Positions 46,068 through 59,369 are shown, counted from the first letter of the stretch. The stretch: DNA of 64,000 nt from Batillaria attramentaria (GCA_018292915.2 JACVVK020000476.1:375001-439000), one strand, 5' to 3'. Program-made: numbers and translations. The notes: a model not told the origin generated them from the sequence alone.

Positions 46068-47541
46068 CCCTCACCCTAAAAATTTGAATGTCTCCTTTCC
46101 GCACAAGTGCCAGCTCTCTCCTCTAAAAGTTGGTAATTAACAAACAACAACAACAACAAAAACCCAACAACAAAAAAACCGCTGTGTACACTGTGGCCGT
46201 CTTATCAGGCTACTTGGTAACCTTTTGAGACCGGGTCATACCCGGCCCCTATTTACTGATATTTTGTTTACAACGTTGCACTGCTGTACTCCCCTTTTGT
46301 TCTTACTCCCGCTGTCCCTCTAGCCACCCGTTCTACCCTTCCCCGGCCACCCCTGTACATCAGCCTTTGTTCCCAGGCCAGCCCTGTTTCCTGCCCACCA
46401 GCCGCACACGCGCAGTGTTGCGTATCCGCGGTGGCGCACGTGTCAATCAGTTGTGTTTGTTTGTGTCTGTTTAGTGTCAAATATCTGCGTAGTCCCTTCA
46501 CTTAGAATAATTCTCTAAACTGCAGTAGTTTCCTGACAGTTTGTACATTTTAATCATGTTTTGTTTTTAGCGCTGTTTTGTAGTTTAATGGGTGTATTTT
46601 GCGATTCTAACCACTTTTCAAACGCGTGGTCTCTGTCTTTGCGCTACTTTATCGGCGGTAGAAAATTGTCTGTGTTTTGATGAGATCTTAAACTATTACA
46701 GTCTTAAAGTACCTTTTCACGCTCTTTTAGATACACTTTGTTTGAAGTTTCTAGCTGTTATCTAACGCCCGCTGTGATTCGTTTTCCATGTGTTAAGAAA
46801 CACAAATTTCGCTGCGGCTGGCCCACGCGCTCTGCTTTTCGCTGTACTTGGTGCAGTGCTTTCTTTGTGGCCCGCGCTGGGCGCATAAGTAGCCGCGAGC
46901 TACGCCTCACGGGACAGTCGCCAGCCAGCCCTGCAGCGAGTCATTGTACGTGTCCACGAATTGTCGCTCTCCGCTCTGCCATTTGTACTGTTTTCCCGTA
47001 ATAGGGGATTTGGTCTAGTGGTTAAGGCATCCGACTTCGGATCCTGAGCTGCCTGGTTCGAGTCCCCGGTGGGCAGGAATATGGTTGGATTTTTTCATAC
47101 CATATTGAGTCAAATCCATGTGCAGACTCGTTTGCGGTGCCTGTCTCGCCTTCGTGTACACACGCACGCACAAATATCAAGTGTGCACGCTAAAAATCCC
47201 ACGTTCATCTTTCGAAGAAGAGTAGGCTGTGGCCGGTGGCGTGGTAAAACAGAAATACTGTCGCACGCACCAGAGTGAATAGCAGGGTGGAGGTTTGCAC
47301 ACAAAGTAGCGCCTAGCGGCAGCAGGCTTTCCCTGCTTCGTCCTCCAGCCTTGCGGCGCCTAGAGCATCTCATTAGAGATGGATACGTGCGCCGAAGAGA
47401 AGTCTACCATACCATACCATACCATACCATACCATACCATACCATACCATACCATACCATACCATAATAAAACTCATGTCATAGCGACCTCTGTGTTTGG
47501 TCTCCCTGCCTGCTGAATCGGACCCCTGACACCCGGTTACA
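46068..47541 (+). mobile_element. Insertion with LTR-like right end, containing a SINE
   Basis: Near-identical counterpart of 16239-17712, 29,829 bases further on. Confidence 0.5.
47004..47466 (+). mobile_element. tRNA-derived SINE with (CCATA)n tail
   Basis: Counterpart of 17175 with the same long tail (47406-47466). Confidence 0.7.
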
Positions 47542-47889
47542 CTTTAATGTCATGAGATTCGGCGAGTGTGTAATAGTGTCAGGTGTCATGGTACACACGT
47601 AACTTGTGACGGATACAGACACCAACAGACACCACTAGACCTAGCAACACCCTATCCCGGGCGTAATGTCAGTTAGTTACCATTCAAGATGATCTCTCAG
47701 GCACAAATGACACTGGGGCACTTCCAGCCTTAGGCGGTGTTGACCCGAATCACTGTATACGTACGTATGAAGCGCCCCAGGTCAATGAGGCTTAATCTTA
47801 GATGGGAAGCTCGGCTCGCATATTACACCGAGTCGAAAATTAGCGACATGAGCGAACGAACTATAGGCAAACACATTTTCTTCTTTTCT

Positions 47890-47895
47890 TTTATT
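47890..47895 (-). terminator. Possible polyadenylation signal of the P450 gene at 48634
   Basis: AATAAA on the minus strand, same context as 3948. Confidence 0.35.
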
Positions 47896-48084
47896 ATGCA
47901 ATAGGGTGCATACAGTAATGTTGTACCATGAACCGCAAAATACTTTCGAGCTTACACAAGTTTCAGCAGCACAGAACAGCTGCCGTATGATGATAGTAAA
48001 ACATAAAAAACCCAAAACAACAACAACAACAACAAGAAGCTATGCGTTTGTCAACTATGAGTGCTTAGTCCATTTACCTATGTA

Positions 48085-48378
48085 CTCCAGGGCCCGTGTG
48101 TAAAAGTCAAGGTTATTTTAACCCACGGCTACAGGCCTAACCCAGACTAAATCAAAAGAAACCCCAAACCAAAATTAAATAAGAAGGGAAGCAAAAAAAG
48201 GAAGATTAAAAAAAATCCTTCGATAACGGCTTAGGCACCTTGCTGGAATGGGCCCGCTTCTTGATAATAAAAAAAACAACAACAAAAAACTTTAACCCTA
48301 GAGCTAGTTTCGTTCGAGGTTAGACTCTAACCCAGGGCTAAAAGCCCTACCCACGACTATTACATACGGGCTCTGGAG
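48085..48378. mobile_element. Foldback element in type A 3' flank
   Basis: Counterpart beside the P450 gene at 48634. Confidence 0.6.
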
Positions 48379-48633
48379 TCTTTCCGTGTGAAATTTACTC
48401 GTAGCCCATACTACGGTGTCCAGACCTGTTTTAGTGTGAGTGGCTAGCCCATTGTGTACTCTTCTACCACGCTCACTAAACGTCATTGTCAAGGCACAGG
48501 GTTTTGAAAGACCAGTTGACAATTGGGTGCAGCCTATATATTCAAAACGTATTATTACATATATTCGATAAATGTTCAAACTGCTGTTATTTGTGGAACT
48601 CACTCATTCCCAAAATGCACAGGAAATGTTCGT

Positions 48634-50124
48634 TTACTGTCTTGGTATAGCTCGAAATGTGAAAGGCATCGGGGTGAACGTAAACCCTAGGATTCCTTCC
48701 AAAGATGGCAGCTGCCCGTCTTCCGGTGGAAGGAAGCGGAAGTGCTGTATCATGGCGGCCAGATAGAGGAAGAGCTCCATGCGGGCCAAGGATTCGCCCA
48801 GACACACGCGGCGACCTGTAGAGAACGGGATAAACTCCTCATACCGGATCAGTTTACCGTCCGGACCGATGAACCTCTCAGGTCGGAATGTGTCAGGGTC
48901 TTCCCACACCTCAGGGTCGTGCAAAACGGAGTCCAGGTTTGGAATCACCGTGGTTCCCTTTGGGATGGTATACCCGGCAAAGCTGACGTCACTGGATGTT
49001 GCGTGGGGGGCACTTAGGGGGGCGACGTTGGCAATGCGGAGAACTTCCGTCGTGGTAGCTTCGAGGTACGTCATTTCCGGTCTGTCTTGCATTGTTGGTC
49101 TTCGGTCGACGCCGACGACCTTCCTGATCTCCTGGTGACACTTCTCCTGGACGTCGGGGTGATGTAGAAAGTAGGCGACGGCCCAGCGCAGTGTGGTGGC
49201 GGACGTCTCGGATCCTGCAGTAAACAAGTGAAGGATAACCATCGGCAGACTTTTCTCCGTGATGTAGGAGACTTTCTGGTCGGCCTCGTCCTGTCGAACT
49301 CGTCTCAAGTAGGCAGTGATAAAGTCGTCCGGAGGATTGGGGCCGCCGTCCAGCTCCTGGATATGCCGAGTGACGATGGGCTGGATAAAGGTATCCAGCA
49401 AAAGGCGAAGACCCCGGACAATGTCGTGCGTCTTAAAAGGGTCCCCAGGAATATGCCGCACAAATGGAAAGAGACCTGCAACAAGACTGGTCTGGCCAGC
49501 AACAATGGCGTCCATAGCCTTCATATAATCCTTGAATACCTGATCATCGTAGTCGAATCGCTTGCCGTAGAGAATGGAACAGATGTTGTTGGACACACTG
49601 ATCTGTGTCAAGTGAGTCATGTCGAAGGGCTGGCCGTCCTTGCTGGCGATTGCCCGGATGTACTCGGTGACCTCCTCCTGAATCTTCTCCGTCAGAAGGT
49701 TCTTTCCCATTCCAAACTCTCGCAGAATCTCCAGGGAAGCTTTTCTTACTGTCTTCCATTCTGCTCCTGATGCGGCCACGATCCCTTTCTCGTCCGTTAC
49801 GAGGAAAACCAGCCCGAATTCAGCTCTATCTGAAAAGACGTCTGCTTGCTTGACAAGAGCTTCCTTGATGACCTTGTGACCGTTCAAGACGACCGTCAGC
49901 TGCTGGCCCATGTACAGGCTGAAGATTTCCCCATATTGACGCCGCCATGTTCGGAACGTCGCGAGGGGATCTTTACCCAACAGATGCAAGTGACCCAGCA
50001 GTGGCAGAGCGAAACCAGGGCCCGGGGGAAGGCGGGAGGATCGCCGGGGGTAGAGCCACAACAACAGCGATAGCAACAGTACCATCCCGGTCAGTAGTAG
50101 GGCGGTCGAGTCAAAGACAGTCAT
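48634..50124 (-). CDS. Cytochrome P450 monooxygenase, CYP2-like, type A1 (intact)
   Basis: Intact intronless 496-codon gene. Landmarks sit at the positions given for the copy at 4700: LPPGPG 32-37, W123/R127, AGSET 303-307, E360-R363, FRPERF 413-418, C441. Compared with 4700 it has TGMV in the anchor, A101, F137, L239, H299 and a C-terminal FTFTPMPFTFRAIPRQ. Compared with 18804 it lacks the extra T. It is the best reference for judging that copy. The 3' flank has the type A foldback (48085-48378) and an AATAAA at 47890-47895 in the sense direction of the gene, more than 700 bases past the stop. Confidence 0.95.
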   Translation of the reverse strand: MTVFDSTALLLTGMVLLLSLLLWLYPRRSSRLPPGPGFALPLLGHLHLLGKDPLATFRTWRRQYGEIFSLYMGQQLTVVLNGHKVIKEALVKQADVFSDRAEFGLVFLVTDEKGIVAASGAEWKTVRKASLEILREFGMGKNLLTEKIQEEVTEYIRAIASKDGQPFDMTHLTQISVSNNICSILYGKRFDYDDQVFKDYMKAMDAIVAGQTSLVAGLFPFVRHIPGDPFKTHDIVRGLRLLLDTFIQPIVTRHIQELDGGPNPPDDFITAYLRRVRQDEADQKVSYITEKSLPMVILHLFTAGSETSATTLRWAVAYFLHHPDVQEKCHQEIRKVVGVDRRPTMQDRPEMTYLEATTTEVLRIANVAPLSAPHATSSDVSFAGYTIPKGTTVIPNLDSVLHDPEVWEDPDTFRPERFIGPDGKLIRYEEFIPFSTGRRVCLGESLARMELFLYLAAMIQHFRFLPPEDGQLPSLEGILGFTFTPMPFTFRAIPRQ

Positions 50125-50849
50125 GTCGTGGGCAGTGAGTGAGCTGGTTGTAGAGCGTACAGATACTCCCTGCTAGGAAATCTGAAACGTTTAAACACAG
50201 ATTTCTGTTACTGATAAATCAAATGCGACTTAGCAGTAATATAATATTAGTATAAGAGTGATGTTTCCTCGACTTCATGTTGTATAATAAGCATGGGAGG
50301 CTTATATTAACATGACTCAGAAGATGCGTACTGACTTTCTCAAAATACGTAAGGTACGACCTGAAAAAAATAAAAATAAAATATCAGCAATAGATGTACA
50401 GCGAAAATCAAGTTCTTCATTTGGTGATTGCAAATCTACATGCACAAACTGCTGCCTACTGAAATCATTATCTAAGTGCGTAAGAGTAAATGTCTACATC
50501 TTTTCAATGCTTGGTGAACACATACCGCAGAGCGGTAACAATACACGAGAAGACTATTTTGGTCGTCCCTGCACAGTGCATACAATATACTATTATGGGC
50601 TGGGTTCCGGGGGCTAGGGCCGTAGGTGTAGTTTGAGGAAGGTGACAGAGAAGAAAGTTGTAGCCCAAGGCTAGGTAGGCTTTAGATAGGGACTCGGGCA
50701 TTGTTAACGTGGATATCGCCTTTGGTTACCAAAAGACAAACGGCCTTTCCCTTGGAGGTACATCGAGGGCTACCGCATGGCTCTCGACCACTAGGCAGCA
50801 GTTTGTGCATCGGTGTTCAAGTCATGGTGCCATATGGGGTGTATATAGA

Positions 50850-50905
50850 GCTTACATGATTAGTTGGAACTTGGAGTGGTTTACGGCGAAACTAATCATG
50901 TAAGC
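50850..50905. repeat. Perfect 16-base inverted repeat upstream of type A1 gene
   Basis: Identical hairpin upstream of the gene at 48634-50124. It is absent from the A2 unit at 32691, which lacks this segment. Confidence 0.7.
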
Positions 50906-51925
50906 TGTTTATACCACGAGCATTTTCTTTTCTCTTGGAAAATCCAATTTAGTGATTCAAGTGCTCATATTTGACAGACCGTTTTACAGAGACAATTCCC
51001 ACCGACATCGCGAAAAGAAGTTGTTCCATTCAAAACCACTGCGTGCTGTCTTGTTTTACGAGTTTGACGAATGACATTAAACGTGAAGATGACACTGTTG
51101 ATACAAATTGCCAACACAGTAAATTCAACCATGAAAAAATAATTTCAAAGTTTACTATCTGCTTGGCCATATTCTTGCGCTAAATTCGTGTATCGGTGTA
51201 GAACTGGCTGCAAGCATCAGCCTCCCGGTAGAGAAGGGGGCGAAAAGTGTACGCGTGGGCAGATTCAAACACATTCGACATGTATTGCAGCGATGTGTCA
51301 ATCAGGAAAGCGCCAAGTTTCACTTGGTTCACGCTGTGAAGGCCATATTTTCGAATTTTCATCACGGTAGGCAGAAAACAGTAGTTCGTCTGCTCATGTG
51401 TTGCCTCAGTTTTCGTCTGCTCGTGTGTCGTGCGTGTGCTCAACTCGTCTCCTTCCCTGCGTGGTGTGGCGGCGATTTTGGTGGCTATCTGTCTCGTTTA
51501 CACGTTTCCGGGTAGCGTTTGGCTTCTTGTTTTGCTGTTCTCTGCATTGTCTTTCCGAATTCAGTCAACATCACCTCATTTTTTTTTATCCATTTTCAGC
51601 GGTTTTAGTCTTAGCAGAAGGTCAGAAATCTCCATTTCAAGGTCACTGACAGGTGACGTAACTGGAGTGTGTTTTTGTGAACTCGTAAACCACTGGGTGG
51701 GTCATGGAAAGCAATAACTCACACTTTCGCTCTCTGTTTCTATCTTCAGACGTAAAGCACTCATAGTTAACTCACTGAAAATTTGCACTGGCGAGTGGTC
51801 AGTGGCGACTGGTGTAACTTGAAGGGACAGGAATGTTTGGCGGCACATACACGTATATGTCATAGTACGTATATACGTTTTCCATATTGAGTTTCACATG
51901 AAAAGTGAACTGAAGTAGGATTCGT

Positions 51926-51926
<1 letters not shown>

Positions 51927-51989
<63 letters not shown>
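51927..51989. repeat. (CA)n microsatellite, type A1 upstream
   Basis: About 31 CA units; counterpart of 7986. Confidence 0.95.
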
Positions 51990-51992
<3 letters not shown>

Positions 51993-52923
51993 TGTCACAG
52001 TAGTTCTGAGTCAGTGAATCAACTGGGATAAAATGTCTTCGTCAGTGTACGGCATTGCACAAAATCGGACAACTCAACGTTAAAACTTTCATTCTATTTT
52101 GAAAACAGTGAAACTGCATTACCTCAGTATAGATTGCGCGGTGCCAGTTCAGTTTTAAGGCCGTAATCTGGCGTCACCGCATTCCCGCTGTGTGGAATGC
52201 GCGCGTGACTGAGCACTGAGTTGGAATATGGGCTGCCTGTGTTATCATGCATGTCAGTGTGTCGTCGTCGGATCGCCGCGCGCGCACAGGAGAGTGTAGA
52301 CAAAAGGCCGGTTGCCGCCGTCCACACATTCTGTGCTGTCTGCTGTGCAATTATGCGCTGCGCAATTGGACACCCCAACTCAGTCGAGCCCGCGAACCGC
52401 GTGACATGGCCCGCAGCGCTGTAGTGGAAATTCGGTTCTACCGACCTATATTTCAGCAGAGCATGTATACTGAGAGGACCCCAGCATTCACTGACAGTTA
52501 AAACTGCACGAGTCCAACGCTCTACCATTCCGCTAGACTAATTGGTACACAGTGTACAGAAAGTCAGTTGGCATACGGAGGTAGATGGTACACCGACAGA
52601 CACACAGTATGTAGGTATACAGACTGACATACAGTATATTGATATACTAACCTTACAGTTTCGTAGAACGGATTCGTCAGTTTGTGCAGCCGCTCAGTAA
52701 GGAGGTTAGCGCCGCCCTTCACCACTACTGCTGCTGCTACTCAGTGCTCGCGGACCAGTGGCTGGTGCATTCGCCGGTGTAACAGCAGTGTACTCCACCA
52801 GCGAAAATCACTCCCCGACCAAATCAAGCAACCGCGGACTCGGCAACAAACCAAGCAGCTAAACAACTACACCACCGCCGCCACCAACCACCTCCAAACC
52901 AGAACTTGAAGGGCCGAGTACTA

Positions 52924-53063
52924 CCCCCCCCCAAAAAAAAAAAAAATAAATAAAAAAATAAAAAAATAAATAAATAAATAAATAAAAATAAAAATAAATA
53001 ATAAATAAATAAATAAAATAAATAAATAAATAAATAAATAAAAATAAAAATGAAAAAAAAAAA
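52924..53063. repeat. Poly-C / (AAAT)n low-complexity tract
   Basis: Counterpart of 23089 with a slightly different internal pattern. Confidence 0.9.
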
Positions 53064-54170
53064 CTCTTTAGTTTCAGCCCCAGACACTCTGCAACGGCTG
53101 AAGCACAACTGGCGCGCTGTCACTTTTGTATACATGTGTTACTGCCAAGCAGACACACGTTGTTTATTGTAATGAGACTATTCGGCGAGCGTGTAATAGT
53201 GTCAGGGGTACACACGTAACTTGTTTTTTTTTTTTTCTTTTCTTTTTGGAACCTCAGTTGTAGGCTCGCTACAAGCCATAGAAGTGTATATTTTTAAGGT
53301 AAAAGAGGTCAAGGTCAAATTGGATGCTTGTGATGTTCTTTTTGGCTATCGAGGACATGAGATCAAGGCCACTGTAAATTGGATTAACCATATCATTTTA
53401 ATTGGGAAATGTGTGTGAGCATCTTTAAAAAACGAAATGCTCCATACCCCCTAGAAATAATTTTCAATCAACAAATTCAGTTAAGAAAACTTTAAATCTG
53501 GTGGGTTCTTTCCACTTGCTTTTGTTGTTTTTTTTTTTTTGGCGGGGGAAGGGAGGGGTTTGTTGTTTTTTGTTCGTTTGTCACGTGTCCATCATCAGTA
53601 GACAAATTGTAGTGTTGTATTCAGAACCAATGAAGACGGTACGCTCAGCCAAGTTAAAAAGAAAATAAATGAAAATAAATAATAAAAACACAGAATGAAG
53701 AAACATTATTTTATGGACACCGCTACACAAAGCAACACGATAGCCCGGGCGTAACGTCAGTTAACATTCAAGATGAACTCCAGGGCACAGATGGCTCGGG
53801 TCACTGTATACGTATGCATAATGCGCCCCAGGTCAATGCCGCTTAATCCAGCTCTGAGCTGGGACGTTCAGTCAGTGGTTCACGTGTTATACCGGCTAAC
53901 AACAAACTAGACAGGCACAGTTTTCTTTTGTTTTATTGAGGAGGATCGTGGATACATTAATTTTGTACAATTACTGCGAATACTTTCGACCATACACAAG
54001 TTTCAGGAGTACTGTACAGCTGCCGTATGATGATAGTAAAAATACAGCTGTACATTTGCCAAGTGTGAGTGTTTAGCTCGTAACGTATTATCACATGTAC
54101 TCGACGAATGTTCAAACTGTTGTTTTTCAGTGGCATTCACTCATTCCTGAAGTGCACAGGAAATGTATGT

Positions 54171-55665
54171 TCAAAGTCGCGGCACAGCTCGGAATGTGAA
54201 AGGCTTCGGGGAGCAAATAACCCCCAGGATTCCTTCCAAAGATGGCATCTGACCGTCTTCCGGTGGCAGAAAGCGGAAGTGCTGTATCATGGCGGCCAGA
54301 TAGAGGAAGAGCTCCATGCGAGCCAAGGATTCGCCCAGACACACGCGGCGACCTGTAGAGAACGGGATAAACTCCTCATACCGGATCAGTTTACCGTCCG
54401 GACCGATGAACCTCTCAGGTCGGAATGTGTCAGGATCGCCCCACACCTCAGGGTCGTACAGAACGGAGTCCAGGTTTGGAATCACCATGGTTCCCTTCGG
54501 AATGGTCCATCCAGATATTCTGACGTCACAAGGTGTTGCGTGAGGGATGTTCAATGGGGCGATATTGGCTATGCGGAGAATTTCCGTCGTCGTGGCTTCG
54601 AGGTACGTCATTTCCGCCGGGTCTGTCTTGCATGGTCGGGCTTCGGTCAACGCCGATAACATCCACGATCTCCTGGTGACACTTCTCCTGGACGTCGGGG
54701 TGATAAAGAAAGTAGACGACGGCCCAACGCAGTGTGGTTGCTGTTGTCTCGGATCCTGCAACAAACAATTGAAAGATAACCAACGGTAGACCTTCCTCCG
54801 TGATGTAGGAGACTTTGTGATCGGCCTCGTCCTGCCGAACTCGTCTCAAGTAGGCCGTGATGAAGTCGTCCGGAGGATTGGGTCCGCCGTCCAGCTCCTG
54901 GATATGCCGAGTGACGATGGGCTGGATGAAGGTGTCCAACAAAACGCGGTAATCACAGATTGTTTTGCGAGCCTTGAACGGATCCCCAGGAATATGCCGC
55001 ACAAATGGGAAGAGGGCTCCAACAGAACTGTCCTGGTTAGCAAGGACGGTGTCAATCGCCTTCATAAAATCCTTAAATTCCTGATCATCGTAATCGAAAC
55101 GCTTGCCGAAGAGAATGGAACAGATGTTGTTGGACACACTGATCTGTGTCAAGCGAGTCACGTCAAAGGGCTTGCCGTTCTTGCTGGCGATTGTCCGGAT
55201 GTACTCGGTGACCTCCTCCTGAATCTTCTGCGCCAGGAGGTTCGTCCCCATTCCAAAGTCTCGTAGAATCTCAAGGCAAGCTTTTCGTACTGTCTTCCAT
55301 TCTGCTCCAGATGCGAGCACAATTCCTTTCTTTTCGGATACAAGATCATTCAACGGAAAAACGGGTCTGTCGGAAAAGGCGTGTGCTTGCTTGACAAGCG
55401 CTTCCTTGATGACCTTGTGACCGTTCAAGACGACCGTCAGCTGCCGGCCCATGTACAGGCTGAAGATGTCCCCGTACTGACGCCGCCATTTTCGGAACGT
55501 CTCCCGGGGGTCTTTTCCCATCAGATGCAAGTGACCGAGTAGTGGCAGAGCGAAACCAGGGCCCGGGGGAAGGTGGGAAGATCGCCGGGGGTAGAGCCAC
55601 AACAGCAGCGATAGCAACAGCACCACCCCGGTCAACAGTAGGGCGGTCGAGTCAAAGACAGTCAT
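54171..55665 (-). pseudogene. Cytochrome P450, CYP2-like, type B2 with a 4-base insertion
   Basis: Type B copy that is intact except for four extra bases in a CCG-rich stretch at about 54614-54620 (codon ~350, within DRPEMTY after the AGSET helix). The insertion shifts the frame before ExxR and the haem loop. The remaining frame runs to the stop at 54171 with FSTGRRVCLG intact. The length of 1495 equals 1491 + 4, so there is no other net change. An in-frame ATG at 55740 would add 25 residues, but MTVFDS is preferred. A short CCG slippage could be real or an error. Confidence 0.85.
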
Positions 55666-56580
55666 GTCGTGGTCAGTGAGTGACTGTGGAACGCGCAGGT
55701 ACTCCCAGCTAGGGAATCTGAAATGTTTCAACGAAGACATCAGTTACAGCCTAACGAATTGCGTGCGAGGTAAATCAGTCTGCAAACGTTTAGTTAGTAA
55801 AGTTGGAAATCCCTAACCCAAAAGAGGCGAGGAGACTTTCAAGGTATATCACTACACTCACTTCCATCACCGTTTCCTTCAAGTCAAGGTTATAATTACA
55901 TAGGTCTGTACTGAGGCCGCAATCCAACGTAACGCCTGCAGTCTGAGGGATTAAAGTGCTGGCTACAGTATAATGTTTCAAGCTATTCAGTCATGGGTAC
56001 ACACATACACGCACACCACAGGATGGTAACACAGTACAACCAGGACAAGTTATCCAACGACTCTACGTCCGCAGAAATGCAAAACCCGCAACGCCTGGCT
56101 GCCTGCTGCAATTCTTCTTTTTGAAGGGGCTAATGGTACCATGTGTATGCTCACAGATCGGTCTGCCGAGTTGTTTTCGTGGTACAGTGTATCTACCATC
56201 ACATCACTAAGAAACCTAAACGCTGACAGCGCCTGTAATGCTGGCACTGACTCAGTAGGAGCGTACTCGATCATGACGCGGCGACCACACTGATCACTCC
56301 AGTATTGTAACAACAGTCAACAGAATTTGAATGTTCGACCGCTCGCGTAAAGTGTAAACAGTATTGTGTCGCCTTAAGAGCTGTACTTATCATCAAGATA
56401 GAGAGTACTGCGGGCGTACAGGCGCACTCACGAGCGAAACTGTCCCCCAAACATAATTTGGCGTAGCAAAGATGAAATTAGCCCGTCTAAGCTAAAAAAC
56501 AAACAAACAAGAGCAACAAAACAACAGCAGCAGCAACAACTGATAACACCACCACCACCACCACTATCAACAACAACAAC

Positions 56581-56647
<67 letters not shown>

Positions 56648-57542
56648 CTAGTTAGTATACTGACCTTACACATCCGAGAGGCACCGGGATTTGTCAGGTT
56701 TCGTAGCCGGGAACACTGACACACTTAACACACACGGGTAAACAGGTCAGCGTTTTTATTTTTTTGTTTTTTTTTAGCTCTACTACAGTTACGCTGTGCT
56801 AGTTGGACTGCGTAGCACGCAGACAGCCTTTATCGCTGGTAAGGCACAAACCGCTGTGTTTGCGTGTTGTGCAGAACTTGCGTTATTCTAAATCATGCAG
56901 ACACACTTTTTATTGTCATGAGATTCGTCGAACGTGAAGTACACTACTCAAATAAATGCAAGGACCACCTTCAACTGTTGATGTTTGGAAATGGAAGGTC
57001 ATATTTCGTCAGCGCTCCGGGATGCCCCCCCCCTCCCCCACCCGGACAACATCTTCGAGTTCTTGAAGGAGTCCAACTCGTTTTATAAAATATAGTCTCT
57101 TAAAATTATGGACTTTCCTTGACTGACTTGTTTAGTTTCATAGACTTTGATGTGCAAAAACATGTTTATATCATTTAAACCAGACATATTTTCAACATAT
57201 AGACTGGTGAAAAAAAAAAGTCAAGGACCACCTTGAATTCTACATGCTGTTTTTAAATGGTCATATTCCCAAACATTGTTAATACAGATGAACCAAACTC
57301 CGCAGCTGTGTTAACAACAAATCAGATGATGCTGTGAAAGCAAAAAATCTTGCACATCCACTTCCGGTACATCGGGCCGGATGCTTAATTATTCAGCTAA
57401 GTGCCAAAAATTCAATCACACTTAACTTATCTGCAAATGCGCAAAAGCATGTTTTTAACATAATGATGGATGGGTGTGGAAGAATGAATGTTTGGCTTTG
57501 ACTTCTGCTCATTTGTTTCCCTTTGCAAGCTGGTGTGGTTTC
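55666..57542. other. Type B2 upstream and 3' side of the C2 fragment, no gene seen
   Basis: Equivalent to 25807-27689. Confidence 0.5.
56494..56644. repeat. Compound microsatellite, type B2 upstream
   Basis: Counterpart of 26638. Confidence 0.95.
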
Positions 57543-58142
57543 TTAATATGGCATGGCAACATCGTCGTAGTCGAATCGCTTACCGTAGAGAATGGAACAG
57601 ATGTTGTTGGACACACTGATCTGTGTCAAGTGAGTCATGTCAAAGGGCTGGCCGTTCTTGCTGGCGATTGTCCGAATGTACTCGGTGATCTCCTCCTGAA
57701 TCTTCTGCGCCAGGAAGTTCGTCCCCACTCCAAATTCTCGTAGGATCTCAAGGCAAGCCCTCCGTACTGTCTTCCATTCCTCCCCAGATGCGTTCGCGAT
57801 ACCTTTCTGGTCCGTCACGAGGAAAGCGAATCCGAAGTCGGGTCTGTCGGAAAAGACGTCTGCTTGCTTGACAAGCGCTTCCTTGATGACCTTGTGACCG
57901 TTCAAGACGACCGTCAGCTGCCGGCCCATGTACAGGCTGAAGATGTCCCCGTACTGACGCCGCCATTTTCGGAACGTCGCAAGGGGGTCTTTCCCCATCA
58001 GGTGCAAGTGACCGAGTAGTGGCAGAGCGAAACCAGGGCCCGGGGGAAGGTGGGAAGATTGCCGGGGGTAGAGCCACAACAGCAGCGATAGCAGCAGCAC
58101 CACCCCGGTCAACAGTAGGGCGGTCGAGTCAAAGACAGTCAT
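57543..58142 (-). pseudogene. N-terminal P450 fragment, type C2 (199 codons)
   Basis: Partner of the fragment at 27690, 29,853 bases further on, with the same YPRQ variant, the same open upstream extension (to 58289) and the same VAMPY end. It encodes only the membrane anchor and the first part of the catalytic domain, so it cannot bind haem. Confidence 0.85.
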
Positions 58143-58689
58143 GTCGTGGGCAGTGAGTGAGCTGGCTGTAGAACGTGCAGACATTCTCTGCTCGGGAATG
58201 TGAAATGTTTCAACACAGACTTCAGTTATTGAAAAATCAAATGCGACGTAGCACCAATATAACAAATACGGTGCTAATTGTATAAGCATGACGTTTCCTC
58301 AACTGCATGTTGTATACTAATCATGAGAGATTTAACATGACTCAGAAGATGAATACTGACTTTCTCAAAAGAAATAGATAAATATAAATATACGGAAGGT
58401 GTCCGGTCAAAATCGTTTCATAAAAAAGTTACCGTCGAAAATTGTTCAGTTGCTGACTGCAACATGCACATGCACTAAGCGCTGTCTACTGGAACTGTCT
58501 ACCGCAAATACACATTGCTTAAGTTAACTGCTGGCTCTAACGTCTACAGCTTTTCAATGCTGGGTACACACATACCGCAGAGATGTAACTGAATACACCT
58601 GAAGATTATTGTGGACGTCCCTGCACAAGTCATACAAATATGGAGATGACAGGTGTCCACGGGTGCCTCATGGGGTGTATATGGACGAC

Positions 58690-58775
58690 GGTGGGTGGGT
58701 GTTTGGGGGTTTAACGTCCTTTTCCACCACATAGGGTGATATCAAAGACGGGGAAACGATGGAAAAAGCCAGCAC
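58690..58775 (-). mobile_element. SINE body/tail fragment
   Basis: Copy of the fragment at 2129, upstream of the P450 fragment at 57543. Confidence 0.55.
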
Positions 58776-58998
58776 AAATGTATATGGACTGGGAATGTAG
58801 GGGTACAGATAGGTTTTCAATATGGGTTTCACATATAAAAGTGAAAATGGGATTCGCATGGGTTCTACATTGTGGGATTCATCTGGGATTGAAGTGGAAG
58901 CCCACATTAACACCATTTCCTCCCTACATAGATCCCATAATTATGCCGTTTTCGGATCCTTTGAGGCGTCTACTTTGTTTGTACTTTCGGTTCCTCCG

Positions 58999-59100
<102 letters not shown>

Positions 59101-59369
59101 CGTTGCCAGTCGTGGAAACGACAAGTGCGTGGCATGGCCTGTAGCGCTGTAGTGGAATCTGGGCTGTACCGACCTGTATTTTTCAGTTTCAGGGCGCCGC
59201 CTCCTGAATGCGTGTCCCCCGCCCATACTGTGCTCATGTGAACGCGATGTTTGCCCACGGAAACTTTCTGAACGTGAAGCAAAACTTCAGACTTGCATCA
59301 TGCGTGATGCAGGCCACCGGATAGAAGTCCTTCATTCATCCTACTGAAAACAGATTTTTGTACAGACCT

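Larger units (their letters stand above)
47542..48633. other. 3' flank of type A1 gene, no gene seen
   Basis: Equivalent to 17713-18803. Confidence 0.5.
50125..54170. other. A1-B2 interval, no gene supported
   Basis: Equivalent to 20296-24333; differs mainly in simple-repeat length. Confidence 0.5.
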
